A DNA stretch of 64,000 nt. It comes from Marsupella aquatica. Lineage: Eukaryota; Marchantiophyta. A program made the position numbers and the translations under genes. Positions within the stretch are counted from its first letter, which is position 1. Each line of letters opens with the position of its first letter. Below the pieces are notes generated by a model. The model had not been told where the DNA came from. It was given only the letters and a program-made list of their open reading frames with translations, and ran no database searches. This document shows, one piece after another, positions 11,163-24,734 of this stretch. The stretch lies in contig OZ316894.1 of the NCBI GenBank assembly GCA_973895155.1, positions 21,142,001 through 21,206,000 on the forward strand. Direction: 5' to 3'.

Positions 11163-14100
11163 TCACAGATTAATAGGACGAATTAGATTTTGCTCACGAT
11201 TGCTGATAGTTTGGCAGCTATCTGGTAGAGAAGATCCATTGTTGTCAGCAGGCCGGCTCCCAGTAAAGAACAAAGAAACCTGTTTACAAGCACGGAACGC
11301 GTGAGGATGATGTGGATGCGAGGACAATCAGTGAAGACCAGATATTTTGTTACGACGATATTCTCATAACTTGACTTTGAAGCCAACAGCAATCGGAGCT
11401 TTCCTAACTTTCAGACTGCCCAAACGTACCGCATATCTGCTTGTTTATTCAACTGAAATTCGCATTTCCAGAAACAAACTAGAAACTCTATTCCGTGCAC
11501 GAAGATTTTGTGCACATTTAGATCTCCCATAGTTTTTCTTTAGATATTGGGGAAAAAACTCAGAGGTAAAAAACCTGAATGTCCGACTTCAAGCTTTTGG
11601 AGGGCTTGTCTAACTCTTCTTTTCTCAAAAGAGAGAAGTTGCTTCCTTGGACGTAGGCAGTGTTAAACCAGAAGTAGAACAGTGGATCCTGAGGACATTA
11701 CAAATATGCTGTTACACACTGGCACGTCGTTAATGACCGAACAGCCACATCTCCAATTGACTGCAACCAAGGATTCGATATGACATTCCGAAATGCAAAA
11801 CCATGTTTCCGTGAATGAGTTTATACAGTGAGAGAAACGGTGGGGCAAGTTACCCCTGGACTACCAAAAAACTCGATTTTCACATCCCCAGTGATCCATA
11901 TTGGACCAAGGTTAAGAATTACAGTACTATCGGATTTACTTCTTGTGACCTCACGCTCCTGCAACAAAAAATTCCCGTCCAAATGTTAGACAGTGTTTCA
12001 CGATCTAAAAATATCTTGACACATTATCTCATGTCTTTTGCGAGCAATAAATTACGACAGCCAAAAGAATGAAATATCCTACAAATAGCAAGGACTGACG
12101 TGATCCTAGCTTGACTGCTTTCCTACCACCTTATGGGCACTCCTACTTTGTTGATTTTTATGCAGAATCTTCGAACTTCAACTTGTCACAGTAATCAGTG
12201 AAAGATATTAAACAATCTTCTAGTTCAAGCACCAGCTAAAGCTCAAATCTACTGTAGAGACCGTTTGTGCTATTTGGCCGAACTTCCTAAATCATCATAT
12301 CCATATAATGTTACAGTCGAACCAACATGACAGCAGGTACTTGCAGCTCACCAACGTTGAAAAAACCTTTGTTAGCAGGTAATTGCCCTGGCCATGGTTG
12401 GAAGAAACTACAAATTCAATATCTGTGGAAAACAGACATGCAAGGCACCAGATTTTAATACATTGGTCACTCAATGAAGAACCATCATACTTTCGAAAAA
12501 ATAGAACGACAAAGCCAACAACAAACCGGATACTTCATGGCGAGGACAGCAAAAACTGTTTCATCCACAACACAAAGGGCTTTCGACTAGAGAACTTGAC
12601 AGAACAGAACCTTTGGTGCACACAATGTCAGCCGTGAAGGATATTTGCGTTAGCTCCAACTCAATGTTTGGGCTGGATCCCTTTTCTATGAGCTCATGAA
12701 AATAGCCCACATATCGCCTCTGACTAGGTATTGTCACGCCCTAAACACGCGAGTAAGATCAGTAATATCCATGGAGTTCCTCTGAAAGCAAATCTCAAAA
12801 CCTAAACAAATTCCTTTTTCCCAAAACTTGAATATAGGTGCCCAGGAAAGGCAAAGCTGAGAGCACAACCTTCCCATCTACGGTCCTCTTGTCTGCATAA
12901 AATTCCAGTGCTGTCAATGGATCAGGGCAATACTTTGTGTAAAGCAAATAGCAACACATCATCAGCCCTGCCCTGCCCTGCAATTGCGCAGCATAATCAG
13001 ATCCTTGGACTAACGTTAATTGATAACGATATAGTGCAAGGTAAAGTCACCTACCCAAACACTTCTAGAGAATAAAACATGAAAAAGCCATGAGTTTCAT
13101 TACAGCATTACTAGTTGGCCCGTTTTAGGCGTCAAAAGGCAAACACCTACAGTAGCTAGGAGAAGCAGAGAAAGGATACACCAACCTTTCCTGCTTTACA
13201 GTGGGTTACAAGAACGTTGTTCTCATCTTTCGACAGCCATTCATCCTACACAGGCCAAGCAAGAATAATCCTTGTCAAAGGCAGAAAGTACTTTTGAGGT
13301 AATTTGGACCAATCCACTTCAGATTATCGGATTAAAGGTTAAATCATAAATTGTACCGAATATTTGAAGGTAAAACAACAGCTGTAGAGGTTACTAAGGG
13401 TTTCTATGCAGCTAGGTGTATTAATGCTGATGCCAATAAGGAACTTCCGCTCTAGTTTATAAGAAAAAGGTCATAATCCTTCAACATTGGCGTTGACAGA
13501 TGACTCGGTAAATGGGGTGAGCATTGAAAATCAATCAAGTAATCGAAGTCTCAGACAATAGTGCCTCAAGTTTAATTTGCCACAGCCGCCACAGGTTGTT
13601 CAGCAAGCTCTACAAACTCCCCATCCACAAATTTGCTACAGATACATGCCATGGCAATTGAGAGGAAAACTCTCCGTGATTGAAAAGCTTAGTGTGAGAA
13701 ATTTTACTGCAGTCTGACAGAACTTGAGAATGAGACTTAGGGGGGCAGGTTGATGATCCTCAAAAGGAATTCTCTCCACTGCACATTTCAGCAGAACCTT
13801 CCAATCATTACAATGAAGTCCAAGTCTCACAATCATTTAGAACCTGTCTCATGCACACCCTTGCCCTAGACTCGACTCATTACACTTTAACAACATTGAT
13901 AATTTGGTGTGAGGCGCGTTTCATCAGAGCGAAAATCAATTGGCAGACATTGAACGGGAGAGAACAACATATGAACATGGCTGAGATTAAAAACATCTAA
14001 AGGACAAGGCTAGAATACCCATTCTTATACAGCATTAGGGGAACATTTATGAATTGTCTCCTACAAAAGAGGAACCACTGGGAGATTCTTAGTTTTTGAA

Positions 14101-15210
14101 GGTTTCCTTGTGAAGTGGAATGCTTCCATGCACTCCATTTCAAAAGGAAGACCCTCAAACATGGAGGGTCTCCCATCGGCACTCATACGTCTGATTGTGA
14201 AAGGAAATTCTCACTAACGCTTGATTGAGTGGGTATCCTCACCTCAAACCTTCCGTTTTATCTAACCCCACGGACTGTTCCAGGCAAATCGACTACTGCA
14301 AAACATGTACAGCTAAATAGATTTCAAGAGAACACTGCAGTCTACTCCAAAACTGTGGGTGTTCTGCCCTGAGAAGGAGAAACAAGGAAAGAGTAATCAA
14401 ACTACACCAGTTTATTCGCAAACATCCAATTACGCACCATTTCCGCCAAGCTTACTAGGGTCACACTCCCGTTCAGCACATCTGGATATCAAGCGAGTGA
14501 TTGACAGCACACGTGAGTATGTCGTCCAAAACCAATGGACGGGTATTGACAAAGCAGAAGATGTCGAATACGTGCACTCACAGATTTATTATCTTGAAGT
14601 GCCCGTCATGATATGTGGTCAGAAACCGCATCACTTCCGAGAGGGGATTGCGAAACAACCCTTCTCTACCCTCAGCTGGATATCCCATGACGATCGTTCT
14701 TGGTGTTATATCTGCATCTCGAAATCAATGAACATCAGTTACTACGGAGTCTATGACCTTCGATCCGTGGAACCTTGCCCAGAAATCATCACGTGGCTTG
14801 GGAATTTACAACCCTAGAGCTCTACAATGTAGCCCTAATACCGAAGCAGTTAATAAGCCCCACTCCAAGACTCAATTTGGGAGACGTGTCGACGAAGAAT
14901 ATTCCGAACTTGAACTTCCAAGATTTCCTGAATGACCAGTAGTCCAGGACCCTGAATTTCTGTGGACCCAGAAAACCAAATTCACCTTCCTTTGCAATGG
15001 GATTGCCCCAAACCAATAGCAAGACAGGGCCCTGGATAAATTGATGAGATTGGTGAGACAATTGACCTACAATTCCTGTCAAATTGACCACAGATATGGG
15101 ATTTTCAGTGAATTGGAAGCTCATAACTCACAGCTGAGGTCCAGATCAAAACCATTCTCTCGAAAGCGCCTCTTCTTCTTCGACACAAGATTTCGCACAA
15201 TGCTCATCAT
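11163..15210 (-). CDS. PTEN: PTEN phosphatidylinositol 3-phosphatase/dual-specificity phosphatase (11 exons)
   Basis: The 337-residue product is a PTEN, which removes the 3-phosphate of PtdIns(3,4,5)P3 and related lipids. Exons (minus): 15210-15132, 14711-14582, 14481-14438, 13778-13708, 13245-13186, 12977-12870, 12740-12611, 12422-12367, 11958-11854, 11688-11575, 11279-11163; all are GT-AG and phase-consistent. The N-terminus has the basic phosphoinositide-binding patch SKKKRRF and GFDLDLSYITP. Asp92 (PFEDH), Cys124 and Arg130 of the P-loop HCKAGKGRAG have the same numbering as human PTEN. GVTIPSQRRYV ends the catalytic domain; a C2 domain follows (WITGDVKIEFF, YFWFNTAYVQG, VSLFF). There is no long C-terminal tail, as in Arabidopsis PTEN1. 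Residue 131 is Ala where Thr is usual. The exon 8 donor could instead lie 18 bases downstream, also in frame. The start chosen gives the usual N-terminal length. Confidence 0.93.
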
Positions 15211-16241
15211 TTTTCTACAAATATCCACGCTGAGCGTCTAAGAATTGAAGATTATCGTCAGAGACCTCCACTGCTCTATGCTCTTTTGATTTTATGATCA
15301 TGAAGCCCGTCCTTTCTCATAAAACAGAAAGCGGGCACTCAACTGTAAAGGAACCTCGCCCGAATGACAATCATGACCATCTCTAGACAAACTTTAGTCT
15401 CTCAGAATTGGGAGCCACACTAACTTATCTGCAATTGCCTGCTCTAAGGCGTTTCTTAGTCATGGTTTACCCTCTTCACCGTCCGTCATGTGATAAACCT
15501 ACAGCTCATCCCTGTACAGCTGTGGGCGGCTGATTTTGCACCCGCAGGAGAAGATATCACCCAATTACACAAAGCCGTAAACCAGATTACACTCAACGCC
15601 CAGTCATGACCATCAGAAGCCAATCTTCAGCTCCACAAGTCCAACGTTTGCCCTTCAACTGTGGTCAAATATGTGTTTCGCATCATTTGTTTTGATGTTC
15701 TCCTCTCATGTCGTTGTGAATTGACCCTTGTATGCAATCTACCGCCGTGAGGGAGCAGGCCCATAAGCTTACCGATCAGACCTCTTCTCATCTCTCAGTC
15801 TGGTCCAATGTCATCACTCTTTAGCCACTTTTACACAATCGGATCTCTTCAGCTACTTCCACAATCGGATTGGGTCTGTGCCCAGAATTGCAGTGTGCTC
15901 ACGAAAGAGAAACAGTGAACGAGAAGGGTGGAGCGAATTGTAGAGCATGCTGTTTGTTCACAGGCACATTCATGAAGGTTTCACATATTCCCAGAAGGCC
16001 AGAAGTGCATTCGGATGGGGGTCTTGATTTGTGAGGTGTCGTGTGCTGAAGCGAGTGCGACAGTGTCAGCAAAAGGTGGAGCATCTCAATAAAGTGCCAA
16101 GTGGAACATTCATTTTGCGCCCCTGGTTTGGATTCTACAGTTGGATTTTGGATCGGGTCTTCTCCACTCGTGACAACTGTGACACAAGTCTCTAATAATA
16201 ATATAAGAGGCAAATTGCACACTGCTCATTCAAATTCCCCC
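15211..16241. other. PTEN upstream region, nothing else recognised
   Basis: This holds the 5' leader and promoter of PTEN. No other coding exon was found on either strand. Confidence 0.5.
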
Positions 16242-16452
16242 AAATGCGCAAACTCTTATGTTGATACTTTTGGTTTACCAATATGGTCTTTATTAGGGGT
16301 CTCAAAGGTGACAAAATGCGCAAAGTCTTATGTTGATACTTTTGTTTACCAATATGGTCATTATTAGGGGTCTCAAGGGTGACAAAATGCGCAAAGTCTT
16401 ATGTTGATACTTTTGTTTACCAATACTGTCATTACTAGGAGATCTCAAAGCT
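16242..16452. repeat. About 72-bp tandem repeat, three copies
   Basis: Copies start at 16242, 16314 and 16385 with aaatgcgcaaa and contain ttatgttgatacttttg and accaatatggtc. The last copy is the most diverged. Confidence 0.9.
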
Positions 16453-18679
16453 GACAATTTGATGGACAAAAAAAGTTATGAAATATGAAATTCATGGTCC
16501 ATAACTTTTTCACGTAAGAATTGAGTTGGTCCTCTGCTATAAAATCTTTAGTCAACTGTAGACAGAAACAACATTTTATTTTTATATAATCTTTTGAAAA
16601 AGTTATGACTATTAGTTTATAGCCAAATGTGATATCCATAATTTTGAAGCTTTGAGACACCTATTGAGAACTTTTTCAAATAAGGAGTATATGTGTCTTT
16701 GGAAGTTGGTGCTTGGACACAAGTCAACACAAGGTTACACTCAAATCTTACTTTTGGGGAAGCATATAAATTGCACTGCCAAAGAACCAAAAAAAACCAA
16801 ATAGGGAGACATGATACCAAATGCAGGCGACCTAATAAAGGGTTGAAAACAAGTCAAGAGCCAAAAAGCCCGAGAGTCCCCCACTAGGGCAGAAGAACTA
16901 TAGCCCTGTTGAGCACTGGTGAAGCTCTGGAGTAGACCCCCATAGGAGGGTCACCAAGAGTAAACAGGAAGAAAAATTCACCATTGAATGTGGTGCACCT
17001 CCAACTAACACACACCAAGAAAAAGAAAGCAAAACAATGTGTTTGTGGTTTGTTGAACACATAATGGTCCTCATTGTGGTTATTATTATTATTCCTTACT
17101 ATTACTATCAAGGGTCCGGGTTCCATAAGTCAATAGCTCCTGTCCGATGTGTGTCACAGTCCATAGTTCACAACGTTTGTCTTCTTTCTCGTGGAACCGT
17201 GGCGCCCTCACCCTCACTTTTCTAAGAATCTGGGAGCGGAAATGGCAAGGGAGTGCATGTCCTACCCGCTCCACCCCATGTCCTCATTTCAGCACTCGGT
17301 CTCCCGCCCTTTGGAGTACCACGATGTTCTGCCGGGGAAGGCACGGTCCAACGACTGCAGTACTGTAGTAGATGTACTACTGTGGTAGCTTGTGCAGTTT
17401 GTTGTGCAACAATTACTCCATCGTTTTGGACTGACCCCACTCTGTCCAATTTCATTTCAGCGCATTGATAAAATCTCATTCCAATAGGGGTTGTCAAAAG
17501 CAAGGCCTTGAGTGAAATATAGTCAAGGAAATAAAATAATTTTATGGCCTTTACAGATTACCTATATCCTTTTCAGTTCCCATTGCTACGGTAGCCACTC
17601 TTTTTGTCTTTGATTAGCCAAATTTTCCCTTAGTCACTGACCCCACTAGCCAAAGCCAGATGTTCATCCTAAAACCACACAAACCAATCTTGTCCCACTA
17701 GCCAAGCACGAGGCCAAGAAGAAAAAACCTTAAGTTTTAATACAGAACAAAGATTACTGGTGGTGTAATAGTTTCTAGAGATCTATGCTCTTACCATAAT
17801 CTATTGATGATGTTAGTTATATTCCATATTGAATTTATGTACTATAATGATGGTCTGAACTGGGGTCCTAGTCTGAACCCTGCTCTGAGAATGTTGAAGA
17901 AAGCTTCTCGGCCACTGCGGGTGAGTATATCTTCACTTTCTGGTCATACTATTACACTCTAAAAACTCTGTTTTTTTTTCCCCTTCAATCGAGCATATTA
18001 CTTATGAGGAGTGTCACAGATTTCTCCTTTACATTAAAAGAAAAATTAATCAGTGGACCCCCATGTTCATCAAAGGAATGTTTGTGTGATTAAGTGAAAT
18101 CAATTTTCATCAAGGCGGTAACCAACGGTTTTGAGTCTCCCGATGGTGTTGGTGTGTGCTCGTACAAAAACAAATGCTCAAAAGATAGAGATGAATCAAA
18201 CGGAAAGTTGAATGTGGAGGAATTGAGTTTTCTTATAGGTTTTGCTTACACATTGGAGAAATAATCTTTCAATCATTTTTGATTGATTGTTTGTGAGTTA
18301 CATTGAGCATTACCGCCACAAGACAGACTAGAGCACAACACTTAGCTGTTGGCAAAAGAGCGTTTGTCAATTTGGTGGGAAGAATGTTCACACAAAACGA
18401 ACGAGCCGTCACTTCAAACAAAGGATTTGTAGTTATTTTTATTTAAGAAAGCTATGGTGTGAGGGGAAGACCAACAATTGTTTCTTTGACATAGAGACTG
18501 CATTTGGCGTCAACCTGTGTTTAGAGTGAGCTTTAGTTGAAGACTATCTAAGAGATGCGAACAATTCAAGCCGGAAAGCAAGCATTGTGGACAAGCGATG
18601 GTGACGTAATCAAAGAAATCAATTTGTAGCAGCTTAGTTTGTGACGGTGACGAGATTGTGATATCTCTTAATCGAGAAA
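16453..18679. other. Intergenic, no gene recognised
   Basis: Short frames only. The part 17140-17470 is less AT-rich than its surroundings but shows no family motif. Confidence 0.45.
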
Positions 18680-19170
18680 GGGTTTCCAATGAGCCTCAAA
18701 TTGACAAATTTTGTCAAGTTCCATATGAATTTTTGAATATCTTTGCCTTTCCAATGAGTGTTAGTATAAGAAATTTTGCTTATGAGTTCATGAATTCTTT
18801 TAGCTTTTCTAACATTGAGTCTGACATTTACAAATTTTATGTCAGATTTTGTCACGGTGCTAAAGAGATCAAGAGTTTTTCAATCTTTTTAGCTTTCTAA
18901 TGTGTGACATTGAGATTATTTGTCAAGAAATAGGGAGATCATGAGTATCTAAATTTCTCTAGCTTTCCAATGAACCTAACATTGATAGATTTTATCAAGT
19001 ACTAAAGAGATGATGAGTTTTTAATTTTACTCTAGCTTTCCAATGAGTGACATTGAGAGATTTTATCAAGACATTACTAAAGAGATCACGAGTTTCTAAA
19101 TCTTGATCTTGAATTTTCCAATGAATCAAACATTGGAAAATTTTATCAAGTACTAAGGAGATTTATTATT
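18680..19170. repeat. Degenerate minisatellite, about seven units of 60-85 bp
   Basis: Variants of agctttccaatgag, each followed by cattgagagattttatcaag and agagatcatgag-like stretches, recur near 18686, 18748, 18805, 18890, 18963, 19037 and 19114. Divergence between units suggests an old array. Confidence 0.75.
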
Positions 19171-21620
19171 TAGTTTTACAATGTGAAGCCAAATGGGTTT
19201 TAATTATGTACATTTCTATCTATTGATTTTTTCAAATTTGTAAACAATTAAAAAATATAAACATTTTGATATAAGACATTGATATATCTTTGACAAACAT
19301 CAAAATGGTAACTTTGATTTACTAAATGATATCTCTTTCTTTGTATTTTGGTTTTTTTTACATTTATTATTTACGGTATGGCGCCTCAAAAATTACGTTG
19401 CTTTTGCCACAAACAGGAATGTGCATGTTTGTTATTGTTTAAAGTAGAATCATTCCTGTTTGTGACTAGTTGTAATGATGTGGCGCAACCTCGTGGCAGA
19501 GAATTTGCAAGAGACCCCTAATAATGGGGTCCGTAACCAATAAGAAAAAGGAGTAACCCCTTTCTGGTCATACGAATACGTTCCAGTAACCCTGTGCCCC
19601 AAAAGTGATTATCCTATATACTTACACATTACCCTGCAGTCCATCCTATTGCGTGGACGTCGAGTATCGGTACTGTGGTCGACAAGGTACTACGCAGTCC
19701 ATTGCGGCCAACATCGATACTATGGTCGACAAGGTTACTGCGCAGTCCATTGCGGAAGAGCTCGACCATCATCGATCCGACTAGAAAGGAGAGGAGACGA
19801 GACGAAAGGAGAGGAGACGGGGAGATGATCGTTTCCATCGATGTCATCCAATTCTCTGCCGTTCCATTCTGTTGTCTCGGAATTCAGAGAAACATTTTCT
19901 CTGTCCAGGAGCCGAGCCACTCCGATCATCCCCACTTCTTCGAATTCTGTCGCATGTAATCTCGTTCCATTTCATTGCATGATTGTCTGACGCGGAAGAG
20001 CTTCATCGTTTATCGGACGAGAACGGGCGGCAAGGAGGCGAGAGGAGAGGGAGAGAAAGAGATGTCCATTTCCATCCTTTCTCATCAAATTCCGGCCCTA
20101 TCATTTCAACGACAGGAGACGAGAGGAGATTCTCGCTTTCCATCCAATTTCGGCCCATTCACTCGCAGTCTTGAGTTGTTTGTGTTGTTTGCGGGCGGAC
20201 CGCACTGATCCGCGGTGAAGCAAAGGGCGCGAAACGGAGAGGAGTGTCCGGGGGTTGCGGTGTCAGTAGTGGCGCAGTTTGTTGTTGACGTTCCCCGGGC
20301 GTGTGAGGATAAGGTTCATGATCTTATAGAATCATCGGACAGATTGGAAGGGCGGGCACCAGGTTGTTGTGCGTGTTCGCTTCCTCCAGACAGGGAGACA
20401 GGCGGTCATCAGTAGTATAGTAGCAGCAGTCTCTGGCCTTGTTCTTCTCCCTTCCTCAGTTCGTCCTGCTCCGGCGCGTTAGGCTGCCTGCCGCATCTTC
20501 TCCAGACTCATTGCACGCGCCTCAAAGAACTGATACAATTCCAAGCGAAAACGTATTGTTGCAAAAGCTACTGGACGGAAGGGACAGACGGATGGACACG
20601 ACTTCAAGCGTGGTTTACCCCGCGAGGTTTTTGCCTTTCGGTCCCTGACCTGACCACCGCCTTTCATATCATCGCTTTGGGATCTTCCGCGTTGCCCTTT
20701 GCCCTTTGCTCGGGACAATCGTGGCTCACTGTGGAGCAAATTTTGGTAATTGGTGGAGAAACTTTGGAGATGGGAAACGCGAGACGTGTCTTTGAGACCT
20801 AATGATTTAACTGTTCGATATTTTGTGGCGCTCCCTTTTCTCGACAGAGATTGTACAACAGTGCCCTCTATAGCATCTCCTCCTACGTCATCGTCCGTGT
20901 CGCTGCGCATTTTGAGCTCTGCTGGCGGAGAAGGTGTGAATGGGCCGGTACAGCCGCAACTGACAACAAGACATAATTGCTGTTCCAAGGAGTCATCAAG
21001 AAGGGATTGCCTTTCACAAGAGTGAATGGCGCTGTGACGTGTTTCCAAGGGTGTGAATGGCGAAAGGGAATTCACTTCTCTTCTGGGATTGACACTTGCT
21101 TGGATTTATAGCGGGAGACTACCTCCTCGGACGTCCGTGCGTTGTGAATTACTGTGCAAAGTGTGAAAAATTGTGGATTTCGAGGAACTTTTCGAGAAGC
21201 AACTGCGGTGGAGGGAGAAAGTACCGGGGATTTCAAGACCTATTCGCTGTCCGCATTTTACATTTCAGAGCGTGGTGTAAATTGCTGAGTATATTTCTGT
21301 TGCAGTTTATGGTTGAGGGAGGAGATTCACTGCCTCTTCACTAGGTGAGACCCAATTTTCTTGAACGAATTTATAGGAGGTTTGGCTTTCTTCACGGTGA
21401 AGGAGTTGCATAGAGAGGATGGGGATGCTGAAGCTTTGCATTGGAAGGATTGGAGCCGTTGGTGACCTCTGAATTGAGGCATTTGATTTGGGGAGAAAGG
21501 GAGACCCCTTGAAAGGACATACTGAAGCTCTGCACTCAATGGACTGGTGTCCCTCTTGTTGGTAAATTTATTGAGGGACTTGCTGTGGGGAGAGAAGGAG
21601 AGGGAGAGAGGCTTTTTACG
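19171..21620 (+). promoter_or_regulatory. Promoter and long 5' leader region of the PP2C gene
   Basis: Composition rises in GC from about 19640 to the PP2C start, with purine-rich gagaggagacgag-type runs near 19787-19824 and 20116-20135, typical of a transcribed plant leader. A minus-strand open frame (20479-21075) is antisense to this leader and has no family resemblance. The transcription start cannot be fixed from sequence. Confidence 0.4.
19635..19756. repeat. Short tandem repeat with gcagtccat and gtcgac motifs
   Basis: gcagtccat recurs at 19635, 19694 and 19742. The block tatggtcgacaaggt recurs 47 bp apart (gtcgac at 19678 and 19725). Confidence 0.8.
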
Positions 21621-24600
21621 ATGCCCTCTCTGCACAAAGTCTTGAAGTTGAAGGCGGGTGTTAGAGCAACAACTGCGCAAGCTCGGTTGTTTCCAGCAGG
21701 AGTCAAGAACGAGAATCAGAAGCTGCGTAGGGGGGAGAAGCAATCTGTCAGTAGCAGCAGCAGCGGTGCCCCGGACCCATCTTCATCCTCATCGTCATCA
21801 TCACCGTCATCACCTACTTCTCCACGTCCCTCGTTTGTGAATTCTTTCGTCTCGCAATTCTCGTCCAGTGCGTCCTCTGCATCTCCGGCATCCTCTGCGG
21901 CGTCATCGGATGCTGGGGGAGCCGTGCTCAATTTCAGGCATGGGAGGGATACGGGGTTGACTGTTTCCGAGTCCCTTTCGAGGGCTGTTTCGACGCCTTC
22001 GGTGCACAGACCTCTCCGGCAGTCTTCCCAGCCTCTGATTTTTGACGCCAACGAGCCAGAATGGGCGAAAGGGTTTGCTGTGAAGGTGATGTTTGTCAAC
22101 AGTCCCAGAGGAAGGACGGAGGATGTTCTATTCCGCAAAGCAGCGGCCATCAAGGGAGGGAATTCAGGCAATTCTCCTCGTGACAGAGCGTCACCGAAGG
22201 GGCATCTGAAGGATACAGGGAACAACTCACTCTCTTCTCTGCGGAATGAGGTCTGGAAGGAAAGGAGATGGAGGGCTTTGGGAGCCGAGGTCAGGGAGGA
22301 GGCTTGTAAAAGGGAGTCACTGGCGGAATTGGACAAGAACTCTGTAAGTAGTCTTCCAGAGAGAATAGAGCATAGTGAGGATGTGGCAAGAAACCCGTTC
22401 TACTCAAAAGAGGATCCTGTAAAGAATGAGGCTGCGCGTGTCATGTTCCAAGAATTCAATACTGCTCAGGAGTTGGAGACAATTGGCAAGGTCAGCGGCT
22501 GGAATCGTGACAAATGCGCAATTGGATTGCAACCCTTGAGGAATCACTCAATTCCTGTCAACATTTGCAACGACAGTACAATCACTCCTCGCTCGGGAGG
22601 CTTCTTCATGAGGGCTTTGCACGATGCGAACTTGGCAGGGGAAGGGGTGACGTTAGATCGTTCGTCAGAAAGTGCGACCAATGCCAAATCCCAACAGTAA
22701 GATTCCGTTCATTCCAATCACCATTAATTCATTTTATCCGCCTCTGTATGTTGCCTTGAATGTTACATTCTCGGCGCCTACAACCTGAACCTCGGTATCA
22801 TTTCGGTTATCTACCTTATTGCCATAGTTACGCCACCAATTGCTACTCAAGCCCTGAGCAGACACTCTTATGCAATGCTCTTGTAATCTCTTTCTTTGAT
22901 GCCGTTGGGAGACTCGTTCTTACGTATTGCCCTTGTCAGGTCTGCAAGCGATGGTAAATCGTTGAAACTGGTCTCTGGAGCATGCAATCTTCCGCACCCG
23001 GAAAAAGTGAAGACTGGTGGAGAAGATGCATATTTCATATGCCCCGATAAGCAAGTGTTCGGAGTGGCAGATGGCGTTGGAGGTTGGGCGGATCTTGGCA
23101 TTGATGCTGGAGAGTACGCACGAGAGCTGATGTCACAATCCTTGATCGCAGTTCAGCAGGAGCCTGCAGGATGCATTGATCCAGCGCGGGTGATGAAGAA
23201 AGCTCACTCTTTGACAAATTGTAGAGGGTCCTCAACGGCATGCATCATTGCGCTGACTGATTCGGTAAGGCTTTTAATCTTTCACTTGCAATGTAATGAG
23301 CCGTTTAATTATGGTTCGCATCTGCAAACTCTCACCCAGTTTAGGTGTCCGCTACTTTGGAAGGAGAAAACGAAAACGCCTTAGCAACGTTTATTGAGGG
23401 GAAACTGTGGACTTAGTGTCAGCAAACTTTATATGCAGTCCGCCACAATCATTGTCGAAAACTTGGATGCTAATTTGTACCTGTGCTCTGCATTAATTTT
23501 TTCCCTTGGTATGGCCTTGCCGTCCAATGATGTGGATGACACTTCGTTCTATCTACCTACCCAACTTCTTAAAAAATAACCATTCCTTCTTCTTCTTGAG
23601 CCATCTTGTCTTAGCTTTCTCACAAGTTCTGAATCTCTCTCCTTGGGCATCTTGCAAGCTTTCCGCGTCGCTTTCGATTTGTGCGATAGTACTCCACTAA
23701 CTTCTAGGAGATTCTCAATCCACCGACGTGTTAGAAAACGAGAATATTACGAACGACTAGGTCATTTGTCTACAATTAAATTTGTACTGATGAGGTTCAA
23801 CCTGTGATGGATTTGTTGAAAATCTGATGTTCAGGGCAAGGATCGCAAGTCCTGTCCATTCGTCAATCCTCAAATCTACTCTGAACCCATAAGTACATGG
23901 CACATTGTTTAAGAATATTGAGCCTCCCTTGTTGGATGTGACGTCAGGCTTTGGAAGCTGCAAATTTGGGAGATAGTGGATTTGTTATCGTTCGAAATTC
24001 TCGGACAATCTTCAAGTCACCTGTGCAGCAACACCAGTTCAACATTCCTTTTCAGCTAGAACATAATGGAAGTGACCCTCCAAGTGCTGCTCAGGTGAAC
24101 AGACGTCCCCCCAAGTTTTGTCTCTAATCGGGGCAAGGGTCTTGTGCCAGGAAATGTGACTTCATGCGCAATACAGCTTCACCACTGGGGTGCTTTTATT
24201 GTTATGTCAAAATTGACTGATGGAAGGGTTTTCATCAGAATGCATCTGGCACCGTGAAGAGAAAAGTGTTTAATCTCTTCAATGATTGTAAAGAATGTGA
24301 CAGGCACGCATAGGTGCATCGAGATGGGTAATGCTTGTCATCAGGATCTGCCTCTTTTGTCGAATTTTCCAGCTATTATTAACAGAGAAAAACACTGAAT
24401 GAGGCTCATTCCGTCACATGTGCAGGTCTTTTCTTTCCAAGTATTTCAGGGAGATGTCATTGTAGCTGGAACCGACGGGCTTTTTGACAACTTGTACGAT
24501 AGTGAGTTGACCACAGTTGTTGTTCAAGCAGTAAGGGGAGGGCTGGATCCTCAAAGGACTGCCGAAAAGATTGCTGCCTTAGCAAAATCCCGAGCTCAAG

Positions 24601-24734
24601 ACAAGAATAGACAAACGCCCTTCTCTACGGCTGCTCAAGATGCGGGCTTCCGGTTTTATGGGGGTAAAATGGACGACATCACGGTGATCGTGTCCTACAT
24701 AACAGGCAGCAAGTCTACCACGTCTAGGCTTTGA
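21621..24734 (+). CDS. PP2C-type protein phosphatase, PPTC7/plant PP2C55-80-like (4 exons)
   Basis: The 618-residue product is a metal-dependent Ser/Thr phosphatase. Exons: 21621-22696, 22940-23264, 23948-24094 and 24426-24734, all GT-AG and phase-consistent. The first ~358 residues are a Ser/Pro-rich, low-complexity N-terminal region, possibly with an organelle-targeting function. The catalytic domain follows: GGEDAYF, then metal-binding DGVGGW, GSSTACI, NLGDSGF, GTDGLFDN with the second metal Asp, and the terminal DDITVIVSYI. This order and the lack of inserts match the single-domain PPTC7 group, whose plant members are plastid or mitochondrial and light/stress related. The first ATG in good frame is at 21621; the open frame upstream of it lacks an ATG. 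Introns 2 and 3 have in-frame stops, so splicing is required. Confidence 0.92.

Noticed and set aside
14359-14817. 152-codon plus-strand open frame
   Set aside because: It is antisense to PTEN exons 2 and 3 and the intron between them. The minus strand has conserved motifs and proper splice sites; the plus frame has no family resemblance.
16242-16452. Regularly spaced repeats as a CRISPR array
   Set aside because: The whole 72-bp unit is repeated, with no unique spacers, and this is plant nuclear DNA. The same holds for the other arrays.
20479-21075. 198-codon minus-strand open frame
   Set aside because: Antisense to the likely PP2C leader, with no recognisable domain. It is long enough to deserve a transcript check but I cannot support it as a gene.
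21716-22336. 206-codon minus-strand open frame
   Set aside because: Antisense to PP2C exon 1, which connects in phase to the catalytic exons.
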